From positions 5,955,501 to 6,019,500 of the forward strand of contig NZ_CP030041.1 of assembly GCF_003260975.1 (NCBI RefSeq): DNA of 64,000 nucleotides, written 5' to 3'. Positions 7,573 to 17,394 of the stretch are shown piece by piece. Each line of letters begins with the position of its first letter. Positions within the stretch are counted from its first letter, which is position 1. The position numbers and the translations under genes are program-made. Source of the stretch: Echinicola strongylocentroti (GTDB lineage: Bacteria; Bacteroidota; Bacteroidia; Cytophagales; Cyclobacteriaceae). The notes beneath the pieces are model-generated. The model searched no databases, was not told the DNA's origin, and was given only the letters and a program-made list of their open reading frames with translations.

Positions 7573-9600
7573 ATGCGCATCATATTAATAATTTTATCAG
7601 CAACCGTTTTCGTATCTATCGGTAAAGCCCATTCGCAGGTAAATGTCGCACACAATGGCTCTCTGGAGTGGGATTATGAAGAAAAAAACGGAATAGTTGC
7701 GGTCGAAGCAGAGCATTTCTATAAACAATCCAAAACAACAAAGAGAAAGTGGTATGCCATATCAGGCAAGCAGGCATCGGCACCTGCTATCCAAGGTAAA
7801 GAAAACCATGCTTCGGGAGCGAGCAACGAAACCTATATGGAGATTTTGCCTGATACAAGGACGGATCATTCGGACGAATTGGTTCATGGGGAGAATTTTT
7901 CCAATAAAGCCGGGGAAATAGGTGTACTACATTACCAAGTAAAGTTTAATACACCAGGTAGGTATTATGTATGGGTAAGGGCGTATTCGACTGGAAGCGA
8001 AGACAATGGGGTACATGTGGGCATTGATGGAGCGTGGCCTACGAGTGGCCAACGGATGCAATGGTGTGAAGGTAAGAATGGCTGGACTTGGGAAAGTAAG
8101 CAAAGAACCGAGGAAGAACACTGCGGGGTGCCCCATGAGATTTATCTGGATGTAGATAAAGCGGGTATGCATGAGATCCAGTTCAGCATGCGGGAAGATG
8201 GGTTTGAATTCGATAAGTTTATTTTGACCAAAGATGTGGACTATCAACCTACAGGAATAGGCCTTCCATCTACGGAAAAGCAAAGGGATCTTTCGAATGG
8301 TTCAACAAATCAGAACAGCAGGGAGCCATCGTATATTGCGAGGCTGTCCACTTCTTCAGCGGACAACAAGACATTTTTTGCCAAGGAATATGCAGTCGAA
8401 GGCTCAGGTTTTTATAAAGACAAGCATGGAGATTGGTTGGCCATAAATCCGGAAGAGGGTGAACGGGCAAAAATCTCGATGCCTTTTTATTTTTCTAGTG
8501 GAAAGTACGATATACTGTTTGTAGGAGTGGGAGAAAGCGATGGACAGCCCACGTATTCACTAAGGGTAAATGACCGCGACCTAGGGAGTTTTTCTTTTCC
8601 TCTTTCTGATAAAATGTTTGAGCAGGGGCCCACATATAACCATGTATGGGAAAATATTTCCTTAACCAAGGGTGATATCGTGACCGTTCAGGCCACTATA
8701 GCGAGTGCTGATGGAAAAGAGTGGGCGAGGGGAAGATGGTCAGGTATCGTATTTGCCCCTGCAGGACGAGGGAAGCTACTGCAAAGTAACATGGACAGTG
8801 ACCAATACGGCAGAGATCCTATCAGTATATCGCCGCCAGTGGGGAGATTGGCTATTGTAGCAGATGGAAACTCACCGGATCCTGATGATTTGGGAGGTAC
8901 GGCGGTTTCTTTGGCCTTATTGCAGGCATCGGGCCTGGCGGATCGCTTGGTCCATTACTCCCATAGTTGTGATTTGGTCAGAGGGGACCGGATTTCTGAG
9001 CGTGCAGAGAAAGAGCGGCATTCCCTGATGCAGGTAGCATGTGATGTGACGGCACGTCGTTGGGGAGGTTTTGATTCCTTGAAATTCCATGATGCGCTAT
9101 GGGAGCAAGAGGAAACGGTCAACGACCTGGCCAGAGCCATAAATAATTCTTCGGCATCGGATCCTTTATGGATTGTGGAAGCTGGAGAACCTGATATAAT
9201 TGGCTTGGCCTTGGATGCGTCCCTACCTGCTAAACATTCCTTTGTGAAGGTGGTCACCCATCACTCAGCAAATGATGATGCAGGTGATTTTTATACATGG
9301 CAAAATATACTTGATTTCGGCGTGGAAGAAGTGCGGATACCTGATCAGAATGTCCATCTTAAAGTAGCCTTGGAGGCTTGGGATTGGGCAAAAGATCACC
9401 ACGATCCTAGGATACAATGGGTATGGCTAATGGGGAAAATTGCGGAAGTGGACGATGTGGTGAAATTCCAAAAAGGAAAATGGGACTGCTCAGATGCCGG
9501 AATGGTATTGTATTGGATTACAGGAGCCACATCAGGAGGAGTGGAACTGGGAACTGTAGAAGATGTAAAAAAATTGCTATTGGATTATATAGATAAGTGA
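7573..9600 (+). CDS. Exported two-domain protein: GH115-C-like module plus nucleoside-hydrolase-like domain
   Basis: A 675-residue protein with a signal peptide ('MRIILIILSATVFVSIGKAHSQ'-like start). The ATG at 7573 is preferred over the GTG at 7507, which overlaps the upstream gene and would hide the signal peptide. Residues about 30-225 contain 'GIVAVEAEHFYKQ', a hallmark of the beta-sandwich found at the C terminus of GH115 and in agarase-associated proteins, probably carbohydrate-binding. A second sandwich of about 110 residues follows. Residues about 430-675 start with 'RLAIVADGNSPDPDDLGG', which resembles the aspartate-rich calcium site of nucleoside hydrolases or the related DUF1593 fold. 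The activity is unknown; cleavage of a glycosidic bond in an oligosaccharide is only a guess. It lies between GH5 and GH3 genes. Confidence 0.65.
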   Translation: MRIILIILSATVFVSIGKAHSQVNVAHNGSLEWDYEEKNGIVAVEAEHFYKQSKTTKRKWYAISGKQASAPAIQGKENHASGASNETYMEILPDTRTDHSDELVHGENFSNKAGEIGVLHYQVKFNTPGRYYVWVRAYSTGSEDNGVHVGIDGAWPTSGQRMQWCEGKNGWTWESKQRTEEEHCGVPHEIYLDVDKAGMHEIQFSMREDGFEFDKFILTKDVDYQPTGIGLPSTEKQRDLSNGSTNQNSREPSYIARLSTSSADNKTFFAKEYAVEGSGFYKDKHGDWLAINPEEGERAKISMPFYFSSGKYDILFVGVGESDGQPTYSLRVNDRDLGSFSFPLSDKMFEQGPTYNHVWENISLTKGDIVTVQATIASADGKEWARGRWSGIVFAPAGRGKLLQSNMDSDQYGRDPISISPPVGRLAIVADGNSPDPDDLGGTAVSLALLQASGLADRLVHYSHSCDLVRGDRISERAEKERHSLMQVACDVTARRWGGFDSLKFHDALWEQEETVNDLARAINNSSASDPLWIVEAGEPDIIGLALDASLPAKHSFVKVVTHHSANDDAGDFYTWQNILDFGVEEVRIPDQNVHLKVALEAWDWAKDHHDPRIQWVWLMGKIAEVDDVVKFQKGKWDCSDAGMVLYWITGATSGGVELGTVEDVKKLLLDYIDK

Positions 9601-9834
9601 ATGGAGGCATGATAAAAGATGTTTCACTAAGGTGGAAATAGAAATCCTGTTTCCGAACGACTGCTTCCAAAACCCTTTGGAACGCAATACCTGTATGCGG
9701 TGGCGTAGCCAGGCTAATGCCTATTTCGGGTTTAAGTTGATTTTGGAGAACTTTTGGACGAAAACACCCTTTTTTTAGACGATTCTTTTCACGCTGCTGC
9801 TTTAATTTGGTTGAAATAAATTAACACAGTTACA

Positions 9835-11994
9835 ATGAAAGTACAACAAACTATTTGTGGCTATTTTTGGTCGCTTCTGATCATGGTGCTTGTCATGGGG
9901 TGCCAGACTCATGGAAAAAATACGGAGAAACAATCCACTATTGACCAAAAGGTAGCAGAGCTGGTCAGTAGGATGACGTTGGCAGAAAAAGTAGCGGAGC
10001 TCACACAAGATGCTCCTCCAAATGAGCGTCTGGGTATTCCGATGATGCAGTACAGTGAGTGTCTCCATGGCTTATGGCTTCCTGGGGCGACGGTATATCC
10101 ACAGGCGATAGCCTTGGGGTCTACTTGGGATCCGAAAACGATCAAAGAAATGACCACGGCGATTGCCAAAGAGGCCAGAGCGGCAAATCTTACCCATTGT
10201 TATTCTCCTAATTTGGATGTGATTACGGGTGATCCCCGTTATGGAAGGGTAGAAGAGTCTTATGGTGAGGATCCTTATTTGGTCTCTCGGATGGGAGTGG
10301 CTTTTATTGAAGGTTTACAAGGAACAGGTAGTGAAAAGTTTGATGAAAACCACATCCTAGCCACAGCAAAACACTTTGTTGCCTACCCCGAAAACCGCCG
10401 AGGAATCAACGGTGGGTTTAGTGATATTTCAAAAAGGAGGCTTTATGAGGTTCATCTTCCTCCATTCGAAGCAGCTGTAAAAGAAGCAGGAGTAGGGTGT
10501 ATTATGCCCGGCCACCAAGATCTCAATGGTGTGCCTTGTCATATGAACACATGGTTGATACAAGATTTGCTTAGGGACCAATGGGGATTTGATGGATTTA
10601 TCGTCTCGGACAATAATGATGTTTCAAGATTACACCATATGCATTATATCGCCAAATCTCGGGAGGAAGCAGCCGTAATGGGACTGCAGACTGGAGTAGA
10701 TGTGGACTTGGTAATCGGTAAGGATCCTGCTAATGCAGCCTATATTATGGAGGTATTGGAAGATACGTTGACCAGTAATCCTGATTTGGTGAAGCACGTA
10801 GACAGAAGCGTATCACGAATATTGAAAATGAAATATAAACTTGGCCTATTTGACCAAGAGGATACCGATGAGGTAAAGGACGTGGTAAGTACACCAGAAA
10901 GCCAAGAGCTGGCGCTGGACATTGCCAAAAAGTCCGTAGTGCTGTTAAAGAACGACAATGACCTATTGCCTCTGGACATTGACAAGGTCAATTCTATAGC
11001 AGTAATCGGCCCAAATGCCCATGAAGAGGTGGCCAAAGGGAAAAAATATACGCTTCTCGGAGGGTATGCTGGTATACCGCCATATTATACTTCCGTGCTG
11101 GAAGGTATACGACAAAAGGTGGGAGACAAAGTGAAAATCAACTATGCGGAAGGCTGTAAACTTACGAGCAGTTCCAAGGCAGGGTTTGCAGAAGCCATCG
11201 AAGCAGCCAAGAAATCCGATGTAGTGATTTTGGCGGTTGGCGGCTCCACTGCCACCTGTGGAGAAGGCGGAGATCGTGCAGATTTGGATCTTTTTGGTGT
11301 CCAAAATGAACTTGTTGAGGCCATCCACAAAGTCGGAAAACCGGTGGTAGCGGTACTGATAAATGGCCGTCCACTTACGATAAACTATATAGCGGAAAAC
11401 ATTCCTTCTATTATCGAAAGCTGGTATCTAGGAATGCGTAGCGGGGATGCATTGGCTGATGTGGTCTTTGGGGACTATAATCCGGGAGGAAAACTTACCG
11501 TTTCTTTTCCTAGATCAGTGGGGCAGCTACCTGTAACTTATCTGGAGAGACCTGACTTTGTAGGGTCGGGAAAGGGACTGTATAAATTTACCGATAAATC
11601 CCCCTTGTTTCCATTTGGACATGGACTTAGTTATACCTCTTTTAGCTATAGCAATGTAAGGCTCGATAAGCGCCAAATCAAAGCTGGCGAAAAAGCCATC
11701 GTATCCGTAGATGTGACCAATACAGGCAGCAGGGCTGGTGATGAAGTGGTGCAAATGTACGTCAGAGATGATTTTGCCTCAGTAGGCCGATATAACAAAA
11801 TGTTAAAGGGCTTTGAAAGGGTTCCGTTGCAAGCAGGTGAAACCAAAACCATCCAGTTTGAACTGAATCCTGAAAACCTGTCGATATATGATCAGAACAT
11901 GGAAAAAATAGTGGAGCCTGGAGATTTTACCATTTCAGTTGGTGGCTCTAGTCTTGAAAAAGACCTTAGTGAAATCAAATTAGCAGTGTTGTAA
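9835..11994 (+). CDS. GH3 glycosidase, lipoprotein
   Basis: A 719-residue lipoprotein with lipobox 'LVMGC' (Cys23). It has the full GH3 layout: TIM-like barrel (about 30-345), alpha/beta sandwich (about 375-590) and C-terminal fibronectin III-like domain (about 620-715, entered by 'FPFGHGLSYTSF'). The nucleophile aspartate is in 'GFIVSDNNDVSRLHH' and the substrate-binding 'AKHFVAY' is present. GH3 enzymes release terminal beta-D-glucose, beta-D-xylose or related sugars; beta-xylosidase or beta-glucosidase are both possible. The SDxNDxxRLH version of the nucleophile region is shared with the second GH3 at 20217, so the two are paralogues of one subgroup. The 234-bp gap upstream holds a fragment of repeat DNA ('GCGTAGCCAGGCTAATGCC'). 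Confidence 0.88.
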   Translation: MKVQQTICGYFWSLLIMVLVMGCQTHGKNTEKQSTIDQKVAELVSRMTLAEKVAELTQDAPPNERLGIPMMQYSECLHGLWLPGATVYPQAIALGSTWDPKTIKEMTTAIAKEARAANLTHCYSPNLDVITGDPRYGRVEESYGEDPYLVSRMGVAFIEGLQGTGSEKFDENHILATAKHFVAYPENRRGINGGFSDISKRRLYEVHLPPFEAAVKEAGVGCIMPGHQDLNGVPCHMNTWLIQDLLRDQWGFDGFIVSDNNDVSRLHHMHYIAKSREEAAVMGLQTGVDVDLVIGKDPANAAYIMEVLEDTLTSNPDLVKHVDRSVSRILKMKYKLGLFDQEDTDEVKDVVSTPESQELALDIAKKSVVLLKNDNDLLPLDIDKVNSIAVIGPNAHEEVAKGKKYTLLGGYAGIPPYYTSVLEGIRQKVGDKVKINYAEGCKLTSSSKAGFAEAIEAAKKSDVVILAVGGSTATCGEGGDRADLDLFGVQNELVEAIHKVGKPVVAVLINGRPLTINYIAENIPSIIESWYLGMRSGDALADVVFGDYNPGGKLTVSFPRSVGQLPVTYLERPDFVGSGKGLYKFTDKSPLFPFGHGLSYTSFSYSNVRLDKRQIKAGEKAIVSVDVTNTGSRAGDEVVQMYVRDDFASVGRYNKMLKGFERVPLQAGETKTIQFELNPENLSIYDQNMEKIVEPGDFTISVGGSSLEKDLSEIKLAVL

Positions 11995-12347
11995 ATCAAC
12001 TGATTTTCGTGCACTTTCAGCCCATCCCGATAGCTGTCTGGACAGGTCATAACGATTCCTAATGCATAAACCGGGATAAGCCGGGGTTAATTGATTCTAC
12101 CATCACAAAGTGCTTAATCATAGCCTGAGTTGGGGCATAAATCGCTATCAATCCGTCATAGCAAGCTTCTCTGCTCCAAACAGGCCTGCTGGACTTCAGA
12201 CAAGCCTATCTGGAGTGAAGCTAGGCAAGCCTGTCTTGGGTGGAGCCAGGCAAGCCTGTCCGGAGCCCATAGCCGTCAGGCTAATGTAAGTTGTTGGAAA
12301 CCTATATCCTTATTGAAGTTTGGGCTCTTTACAAATGGCCTAGGGGG

Positions 12348-12397
12348 GGCAAATCCCCATTATCTCTGTTCGAGATTACAAATCTCGAACAGCTAAG
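12348..12397 (+). repeat. Two-hairpin interspersed repeat, copy 1
   Basis: Contains AAATCCCCATTAT followed by GTTCGAGATT-ACA-AATCTCGAAC, a near-perfect 10-bp stem. Related copies lie at 26431-26482 (same orientation), 26569-26594 (partial) and 40088-40141 (opposite orientation). Confidence 0.7.
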
Positions 12398-12532
12398 TTA
12401 AACTGACGACTATGGTCCCGAGCCCGGCAGGCTCGCAGTGCTTGTTCTCCTTGGGCGATAGGCAAAAGGGAAATCATGAAGGTTTTGTCACCGACAGAAA
12501 AGAAGTACAGCTGTTTTAGGAGGGGCTTGTTC

Positions 12533-12563
12533 GTTGGTGGATAGTGGCTAATTGCTATATTTG
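12533..12563 (+). promoter_or_regulatory. Possible promoter of the HTCS gene
   Basis: GTTG at 12533-12536 is followed after 19 bp by TATATTTG (12556-12563), which matches the Bacteroidota -7 consensus TAnnTTTG. The expected start of transcription would be near 12570, giving a leader of roughly 190-270 bases. The -33 box is imperfect. Confidence 0.45.
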
Positions 12564-12839
12564 CTATTACCAACAGATCAATAGTATTCCATTTGCTGCA
12601 ATGGATAAATATACATTCGTTTGTTTTGTCAAATGAAAAGTTACTATTGGTAATGTGTTTCCCAAAAAAAATCACCTGAAATACCCCTGCTTCCAAAGAC
12701 TGGGCCCTTGATCCAGAGAAGGTAAAAGGAGTAGTGGTAAAGAAAATATAAGAACGTGAAGTGCTATTTAAACCCAAGAGCGCCAAAAAAGATAATCACC
12801 GGAGTTGTTCCTCTCCATATAACTGTGAAAAAGCCTTCA

Positions 12840-15800
12840 ATGGCGGTTTCATTGATTGGTCTGATAGTGTACTTTTTGATGATTGGAGCGGAGGTTAAAT
12901 CCGCTTTAGGACAGGACCAAATCAATAATTTCAAGCATATTTCGACCTCTGATGGGTTTTCCCTAAACTCAGTTAACTCCATTGGCCAGGACCAAAAGGG
13001 ACTCATCTGGTTTGGAACCCGAAACGGACTGATGAGGTACGATGGTAAGGAATTGAAGGTAATGCGCCGGGAAATAGGGGACACTGATAAGCTACGGATA
13101 AACGATATATACGCTATCCATGTGGATAGTGCCCGTGGGATATGGATGGGGACCAAAAGCGGCCTGAGCATTTTTGACCCCAAGAACCATTCCTCGATTG
13201 ATTTTGAAGAGGAGACGTTGTCAGACATGGCGATCTCTTCGCGTTTTGTACACGATGTATTGCGAATAAGTGACCATGTGGTATGGATAGCTACCAAAAA
13301 CGGCATCAATGTCCTAAATGAAAAAGAAAGAAAGGTTGCCTATTATTTGCATGATGAGACCAGACCTGAGACCATCAATTCAAGTTTTGTCAATTGCCTT
13401 TACCAATCCAGTAACGGAGCGATATGGGTAGGATCGCGATCTGGCCTCAACAAGCTGGAAGAGGTCCAGGGAGATGAACTTGTTTTTAGGGATTTTACCA
13501 TAAAAGAGGGCAATAAGGAAAGTCCTTTTAGTGAAAATGTCAGCTCTATAAAGGAAGACCATAAAGGTAACTTGTGGATAGGGACACATCATGGACTTTT
13601 TTATTTTGATATTTCCACTGAAAAATTTGAAGCTTTTGGAGAAAGTTCCGGTCAGACACTGACCAATAATCTCGTTCAGGATTTGACTCTTGATAAGCAC
13701 CATCGACTTTGGGTGGGGACCTATGATGGGTTAAATGTTATAGATAGCACACATACACTGATCAGGAAAATCAAACATGACCCCCAAAAGCCGGATGGTT
13801 TGACAGATAATTCTATCCGGTCCCTTTTTACGGATAGTCAGGGGGGAGTATGGATTGCGACCTATTATGGTGGTGTGAACTATTGGGATGATAAACAGTT
13901 GAACTTTGAGAATATAGAAGAGAGCAACGGAACGCAGTTAGGGTATAACGTGGTGAGCACGCTAGTGGAAGGAAGCAATAAGAATATCTATATTGGTACC
14001 GAAGGGGCAGGACTGACTGTGCTCAATCCAGAGGGGATGGAATTTCAAAAAATCAATGAACTGGGACCCGGAAATTATATTGGGTCTGTAAAGGATTTAT
14101 TGTTTGAGAGCGACGATAAATTATGGATTGGGACATTTAGCAGGGGGCTGGTACTACTGGATCTAAATACGAGAGATTTTAAGGAATATCGTGGGACAAC
14201 TGATTCGTTAGCGCCAAACACATTGACTACAGACCAATTATTGTCCCTGGAGGAGGCGCCTGATGGAAAACTTTGGATAGGAACCCTTAACAGGGGGCTG
14301 GATTTATTGGATACAAAGAAACAGTCCATTAGGAATTTTAACGCCGATGGTACGAAGTCCATGATAGCCAATAATAATGTAAGGGCCTTATTGCGCAGCT
14401 TAAAAAACGACTTGTACATAGGTACGGGTCAAGGTCTATGTAGATTAGATTATTCGAAGTATCAAGCGGGTGATTATGATTTTGAGTTTTTTGAAATGGC
14501 AGATGGGACCCCTGATGACCTCTATATTCATGATCTTTTCGAAGATTCTAATGGAGAAATATGGGTGGCTGCGCATAACTTTGGTCTATTTCGTGTAGAA
14601 GGAGATCAGTTATATCCTTCGGGGCTATCTGGGGTAAGCAGTATCTTTGCCATTTCTGAGGATTCAGAAGGGAGTTTATGGCTTAGCTCGGAAGAAGGCA
14701 TAGTCACTTATGACCCGACCAATGGAGACCAACGGATATATAACCGGAACGATGGTGTACAGGCAAATGAGTATAATAGAGGCGCTAAGCTCCATGCATC
14801 TGATGGAAGGATGTTTTTTGGAGGTGCTTCTGGGGTGACTACTTTTCAGCCGAGTAATTTGGAAATAGAGAACAGTTATGCACCTCCAGTAGTCTTGACA
14901 GGACTAAGTATAGCTGATTATAAACTACAGGCCAATGACAGTACGGGGATTTTGCAAAAGTCCATCGAGTATACCGAGTCAGTGACCTTGGATTACGATC
15001 AGAATATCTTCACTATACAATTTGCAATGCCCAATTTCAGCAATGCAGATAAGAATACCTATATGTACCGACTGAAAGGCCTCGGGGAGCAATGGAGCAC
15101 TACCTCTAATTCCTTTGTTACCTTTACCATTCAGCGGGGTGGTGATTATGTATTTGAAGTAAAAGGGATCAATAGCAACGGAATCGAAACTCCCATTACT
15201 ACTAAACTTGAAGTTAAGGTAAAGAGTGCGCCGTGGTTGACAGTATGGGCATATTTACTTTATGCTGTCCTTTTGCTATCGGCATTGATTCTATTCATAT
15301 ATTTTTTTAAGTCCCGCTTGAACCTCCAGCACAAACTGGAAATGGAAACCCAAGAATTCCTTAATCAACAAGAACTTAACCAACGGAAATTACAGTTTTT
15401 CACTAATATTTCCCATGAATTCAGAACGCCCTTGACGTTGATATCCGGGCCGCTGGAAAAAATCATGGGTAATTATGAAGGGCCAAGTTCGGTTTTTAGG
15501 CAGTTACAGGTGATCAAAAAGAATACAGACCAGCTTTTTAAACTGATCAATGAACTGATGGACTTCAGGAAATTTGAGAGTAAGCAGATGAAATTGCAGG
15601 CAGCAGAAGGGGATATAGTAAAATTTGCCAATGAAATATTCCTTTCCTTTGCCCAGCAAGCCAAACTGAACAAGATCAAGTATACCTTTGATTCGGAATA
15701 TGAAGAGATCAATGTGTTTTTTGATCGGGACAAATTGGAAAAAGTACTGTATAACTTGATATCCAATGCATTTAAATATACGCCATCAAAGGGAAAAATT

Positions 15801-16976
15801 AAAGTCACTGTAACCAGCGCCAATGGAAAGGTTTTGGTACTGGTAAAAGACAATGGTGTAGGCATTTCGCCTGATCATTTGGAGAAAATATTTGATAGGT
15901 TTTATGAAATCCCAAAATTGAAAAAGCGTGAAAAACTAATTTATGGCTCGGGGATAGGATTGGCTATTGCTAAAAATGTCATGGATTTGCATAAAGGGGA
16001 GTTAAAGGTAAATAGTGAAGAAGGAAAGGGAAGTACCTTCATCATGGAACTTAGGACAGGGAGAGAGCACCTAATGAATGATGAAATTATCGTATCCTTC
16101 AAAAACAGCGAAGACATCACACAATACACCGATGAATCGTCGGTATTGAATATTCAGGAGCAGGTGCGGTCGATCATAGAGGAGCATGATCCATCGGGAA
16201 ATGAAGGGACTGTTCTAATTGTAGAAGACAATCCGGATATAGCCCAATTTATCCAAAGTGCCTTAATGGAGTATTATAAGGTGTCCTTAGCAGAAAACGG
16301 AGCCATTGGATTCCAAAAAGCCATCGCAGATCAACCAGACCTTATCATTAGTGATGTCATGATGCCAGTGATGGACGGTATTGAATTTTGTGCCAAGGTC
16401 AAAGGAGATCTTCGCACAAGCCATATTCCATTTATCCTGCTCACTGCCCGTACCTCTTTGGTGTATAAATATAATGGATTGGAGTCAGGAGCTGACGAAT
16501 ACCTGAGCAAGCCTTTTGAATTAAAGGAGCTACTGCTCAAATGCAAAAACATCATCACCACTCAGAAAAAACTCAAAGAAAAATTTGCGGAAACAGGGGA
16601 GTTTGCCGTAGTGGAAGCGACCGTAAACTCTAGGGATGAAGAGATGATGAACAGTGCTATCCAAATAATAAAGGAGAATTTAAAAAACGAATTTTTTGAC
16701 ATCCAGTATTTGTGTGAGGAATTAGGTATCAGTAGGTCCTTATTGTTTACAAAATTCAAAGCATGGACCAACCAAACTCCCAATGATTTTATCTTATCTA
16801 TAAAAATGAAACAAGCAGCCACACTTATCGAACAGGGAAAGACCAATGTTTCGGAAGTCGGCTACCAAGTAGGGTTCAAAAATCCCAATTATTTCTCAAA
16901 GTCATTTAAGAAATACCATGGCCTGAGTCCAAAGGCTTACGCCCAACGCTTCAAAGCCAATTTGGGAATTGAATGA
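12840..16976 (+). CDS. Hybrid two-component system regulator (HTCS)
   Basis: A one-protein sensor and transcription factor of the type that controls polysaccharide loci in Bacteroidota. Order of parts: signal peptide/anchor; periplasmic two-component-regulator propeller repeats (about residues 30-690, many 'GLIWFGTRNGL', 'IWVGSRSGL', 'LWIGT' blades); Y_Y_Y domain (about 715-790); one membrane helix ('LLYAVLLLSALILFIYFF'); histidine kinase with 'FFTNISHEFRTPLT' (phospho-histidine near residue 859); ATPase domain with 'GSGIGLAIAKNVMDLHKG'; receiver domain with 'LIISDVMMPVMDG' (Asp near 1171); and a C-terminal AraC-type HTH. An upstream GTG at 12756 would add 28 residues in front of the signal peptide, so the ATG at 12840 is preferred. 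It probably senses an oligosaccharide in the periplasm and activates nearby susCD and enzyme genes. Confidence 0.92.
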   Translation: MAVSLIGLIVYFLMIGAEVKSALGQDQINNFKHISTSDGFSLNSVNSIGQDQKGLIWFGTRNGLMRYDGKELKVMRREIGDTDKLRINDIYAIHVDSARGIWMGTKSGLSIFDPKNHSSIDFEEETLSDMAISSRFVHDVLRISDHVVWIATKNGINVLNEKERKVAYYLHDETRPETINSSFVNCLYQSSNGAIWVGSRSGLNKLEEVQGDELVFRDFTIKEGNKESPFSENVSSIKEDHKGNLWIGTHHGLFYFDISTEKFEAFGESSGQTLTNNLVQDLTLDKHHRLWVGTYDGLNVIDSTHTLIRKIKHDPQKPDGLTDNSIRSLFTDSQGGVWIATYYGGVNYWDDKQLNFENIEESNGTQLGYNVVSTLVEGSNKNIYIGTEGAGLTVLNPEGMEFQKINELGPGNYIGSVKDLLFESDDKLWIGTFSRGLVLLDLNTRDFKEYRGTTDSLAPNTLTTDQLLSLEEAPDGKLWIGTLNRGLDLLDTKKQSIRNFNADGTKSMIANNNVRALLRSLKNDLYIGTGQGLCRLDYSKYQAGDYDFEFFEMADGTPDDLYIHDLFEDSNGEIWVAAHNFGLFRVEGDQLYPSGLSGVSSIFAISEDSEGSLWLSSEEGIVTYDPTNGDQRIYNRNDGVQANEYNRGAKLHASDGRMFFGGASGVTTFQPSNLEIENSYAPPVVLTGLSIADYKLQANDSTGILQKSIEYTESVTLDYDQNIFTIQFAMPNFSNADKNTYMYRLKGLGEQWSTTSNSFVTFTIQRGGDYVFEVKGINSNGIETPITTKLEVKVKSAPWLTVWAYLLYAVLLLSALILFIYFFKSRLNLQHKLEMETQEFLNQQELNQRKLQFFTNISHEFRTPLTLISGPLEKIMGNYEGPSSVFRQLQVIKKNTDQLFKLINELMDFRKFESKQMKLQAAEGDIVKFANEIFLSFAQQAKLNKIKYTFDSEYEEINVFFDRDKLEKVLYNLISNAFKYTPSKGKIKVTVTSANGKVLVLVKDNGVGISPDHLEKIFDRFYEIPKLKKREKLIYGSGIGLAIAKNVMDLHKGELKVNSEEGKGSTFIMELRTGREHLMNDEIIVSFKNSEDITQYTDESSVLNIQEQVRSIIEEHDPSGNEGTVLIVEDNPDIAQFIQSALMEYYKVSLAENGAIGFQKAIADQPDLIISDVMMPVMDGIEFCAKVKGDLRTSHIPFILLTARTSLVYKYNGLESGADEYLSKPFELKELLLKCKNIITTQKKLKEKFAETGEFAVVEATVNSRDEEMMNSAIQIIKENLKNEFFDIQYLCEELGISRSLLFTKFKAWTNQTPNDFILSIKMKQAATLIEQGKTNVSEVGYQVGFKNPNYFSKSFKKYHGLSPKAYAQRFKANLGIE

Positions 16977-17096
16977 TTTGATAAACTGGTGTGCCAAATA
17001 CTAAGACTGCTACGGCTTCCATCCCTCAAATCTTTCCCTAAGCCCTGTTTGGCTTCAGACAGGCCTGCCTTCGGCTTCAGACAGGCTCGTAGTTCC

Positions 17097-17148
17097 TGTT
17101 CCGGCTACTGTACGGAGACGCTTTTATAATCGAATTGAGGTTTTTAGG
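17097..17148 (+). repeat. 52-bp interspersed repeat, copy 1
   Basis: Matches 38496-38547 at about 45 of 52 positions, including the unbroken CTTTTATAATCGAA-like core. Both copies are in intergenic DNA and in the same orientation. Confidence 0.65.
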
Positions 17149-17285
17149 TTTTATTCTCAATAAAATAACCCCTTCATGGTAATGTTTACCAAAAGTGCTT
17201 TAGATAATTGAGCTTGGTATTCTTTTAATGTATTTTAGAAAAAACGTCCAGATCACTCCATTACTGTCTACAATGTCGTTATTTG

Positions 17286-17313
17286 AACTATTTGACCTGT
17301 AATCTGGACTTTT
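17286..17313 (+). promoter_or_regulatory. Candidate regulator-binding site, copy 2
   Basis: The core TGACCTGTAATCTGGACTTT lies about 80 bp before the GntR start codon. It agrees with the sites upstream of the GH5 gene (6016-6043) and the first susC (26947-26974). Its ATCTGGAC end is also one arm of the inverted repeat in this gap. If bound by the GntR protein, the site would give autoregulation; if by the HTCS, it would link the two regulators. Confidence 0.45.
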
Positions 17314-17394
17314 TTTTCTAGCTATATGTATAATATTGAATGATGACAGGGAGAGATCCTGACTATTACCAACGATCACTTTACCCAATTAACC

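Larger units (their letters stand above)
11995..12839 (+). other. Intergenic gap with repeat fragments and the HTCS leader
   Basis: No convincing gene is present. The left part (12000-12077) is the right half of a fold-back element seen complete at 57804-57973 and 58671-58878. The middle (about 12170-12275) has near-direct repeats of AGGCAAGCCTGTC. At 12348-12397 there is a copy of a two-hairpin repeat. The right part carries a possible promoter at 12533-12563 for the HTCS gene. A short open frame at 12130-12396 lies wholly in repeat DNA and is rejected as a gene. Confidence 0.6.
16977..17394 (+). other. Intergenic gap upstream of the GntR gene
   Basis: No gene is seen. The left part has a direct repeat GGCTTCAGACAGG (about 17051 and 17073) and a 52-bp repeat (17097-17148) shared with 38496-38547. 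The right part has inverted arms CGTCCAGAT (about 17247-17255) and ATCTGGAC (about 17302-17309), about 46 bp apart, which could bring regulator subunits together or form an RNA stem. It overlaps the shared candidate regulator site at 17286-17313. Confidence 0.55.

Noticed and set aside
12130..12396. 88-codon open frame with repeated tryptophan- and serine-rich segments
   Set aside because: The repetition comes from DNA repeats (AGGCAAGCCTGTC and the two-hairpin element), not from a protein repeat.
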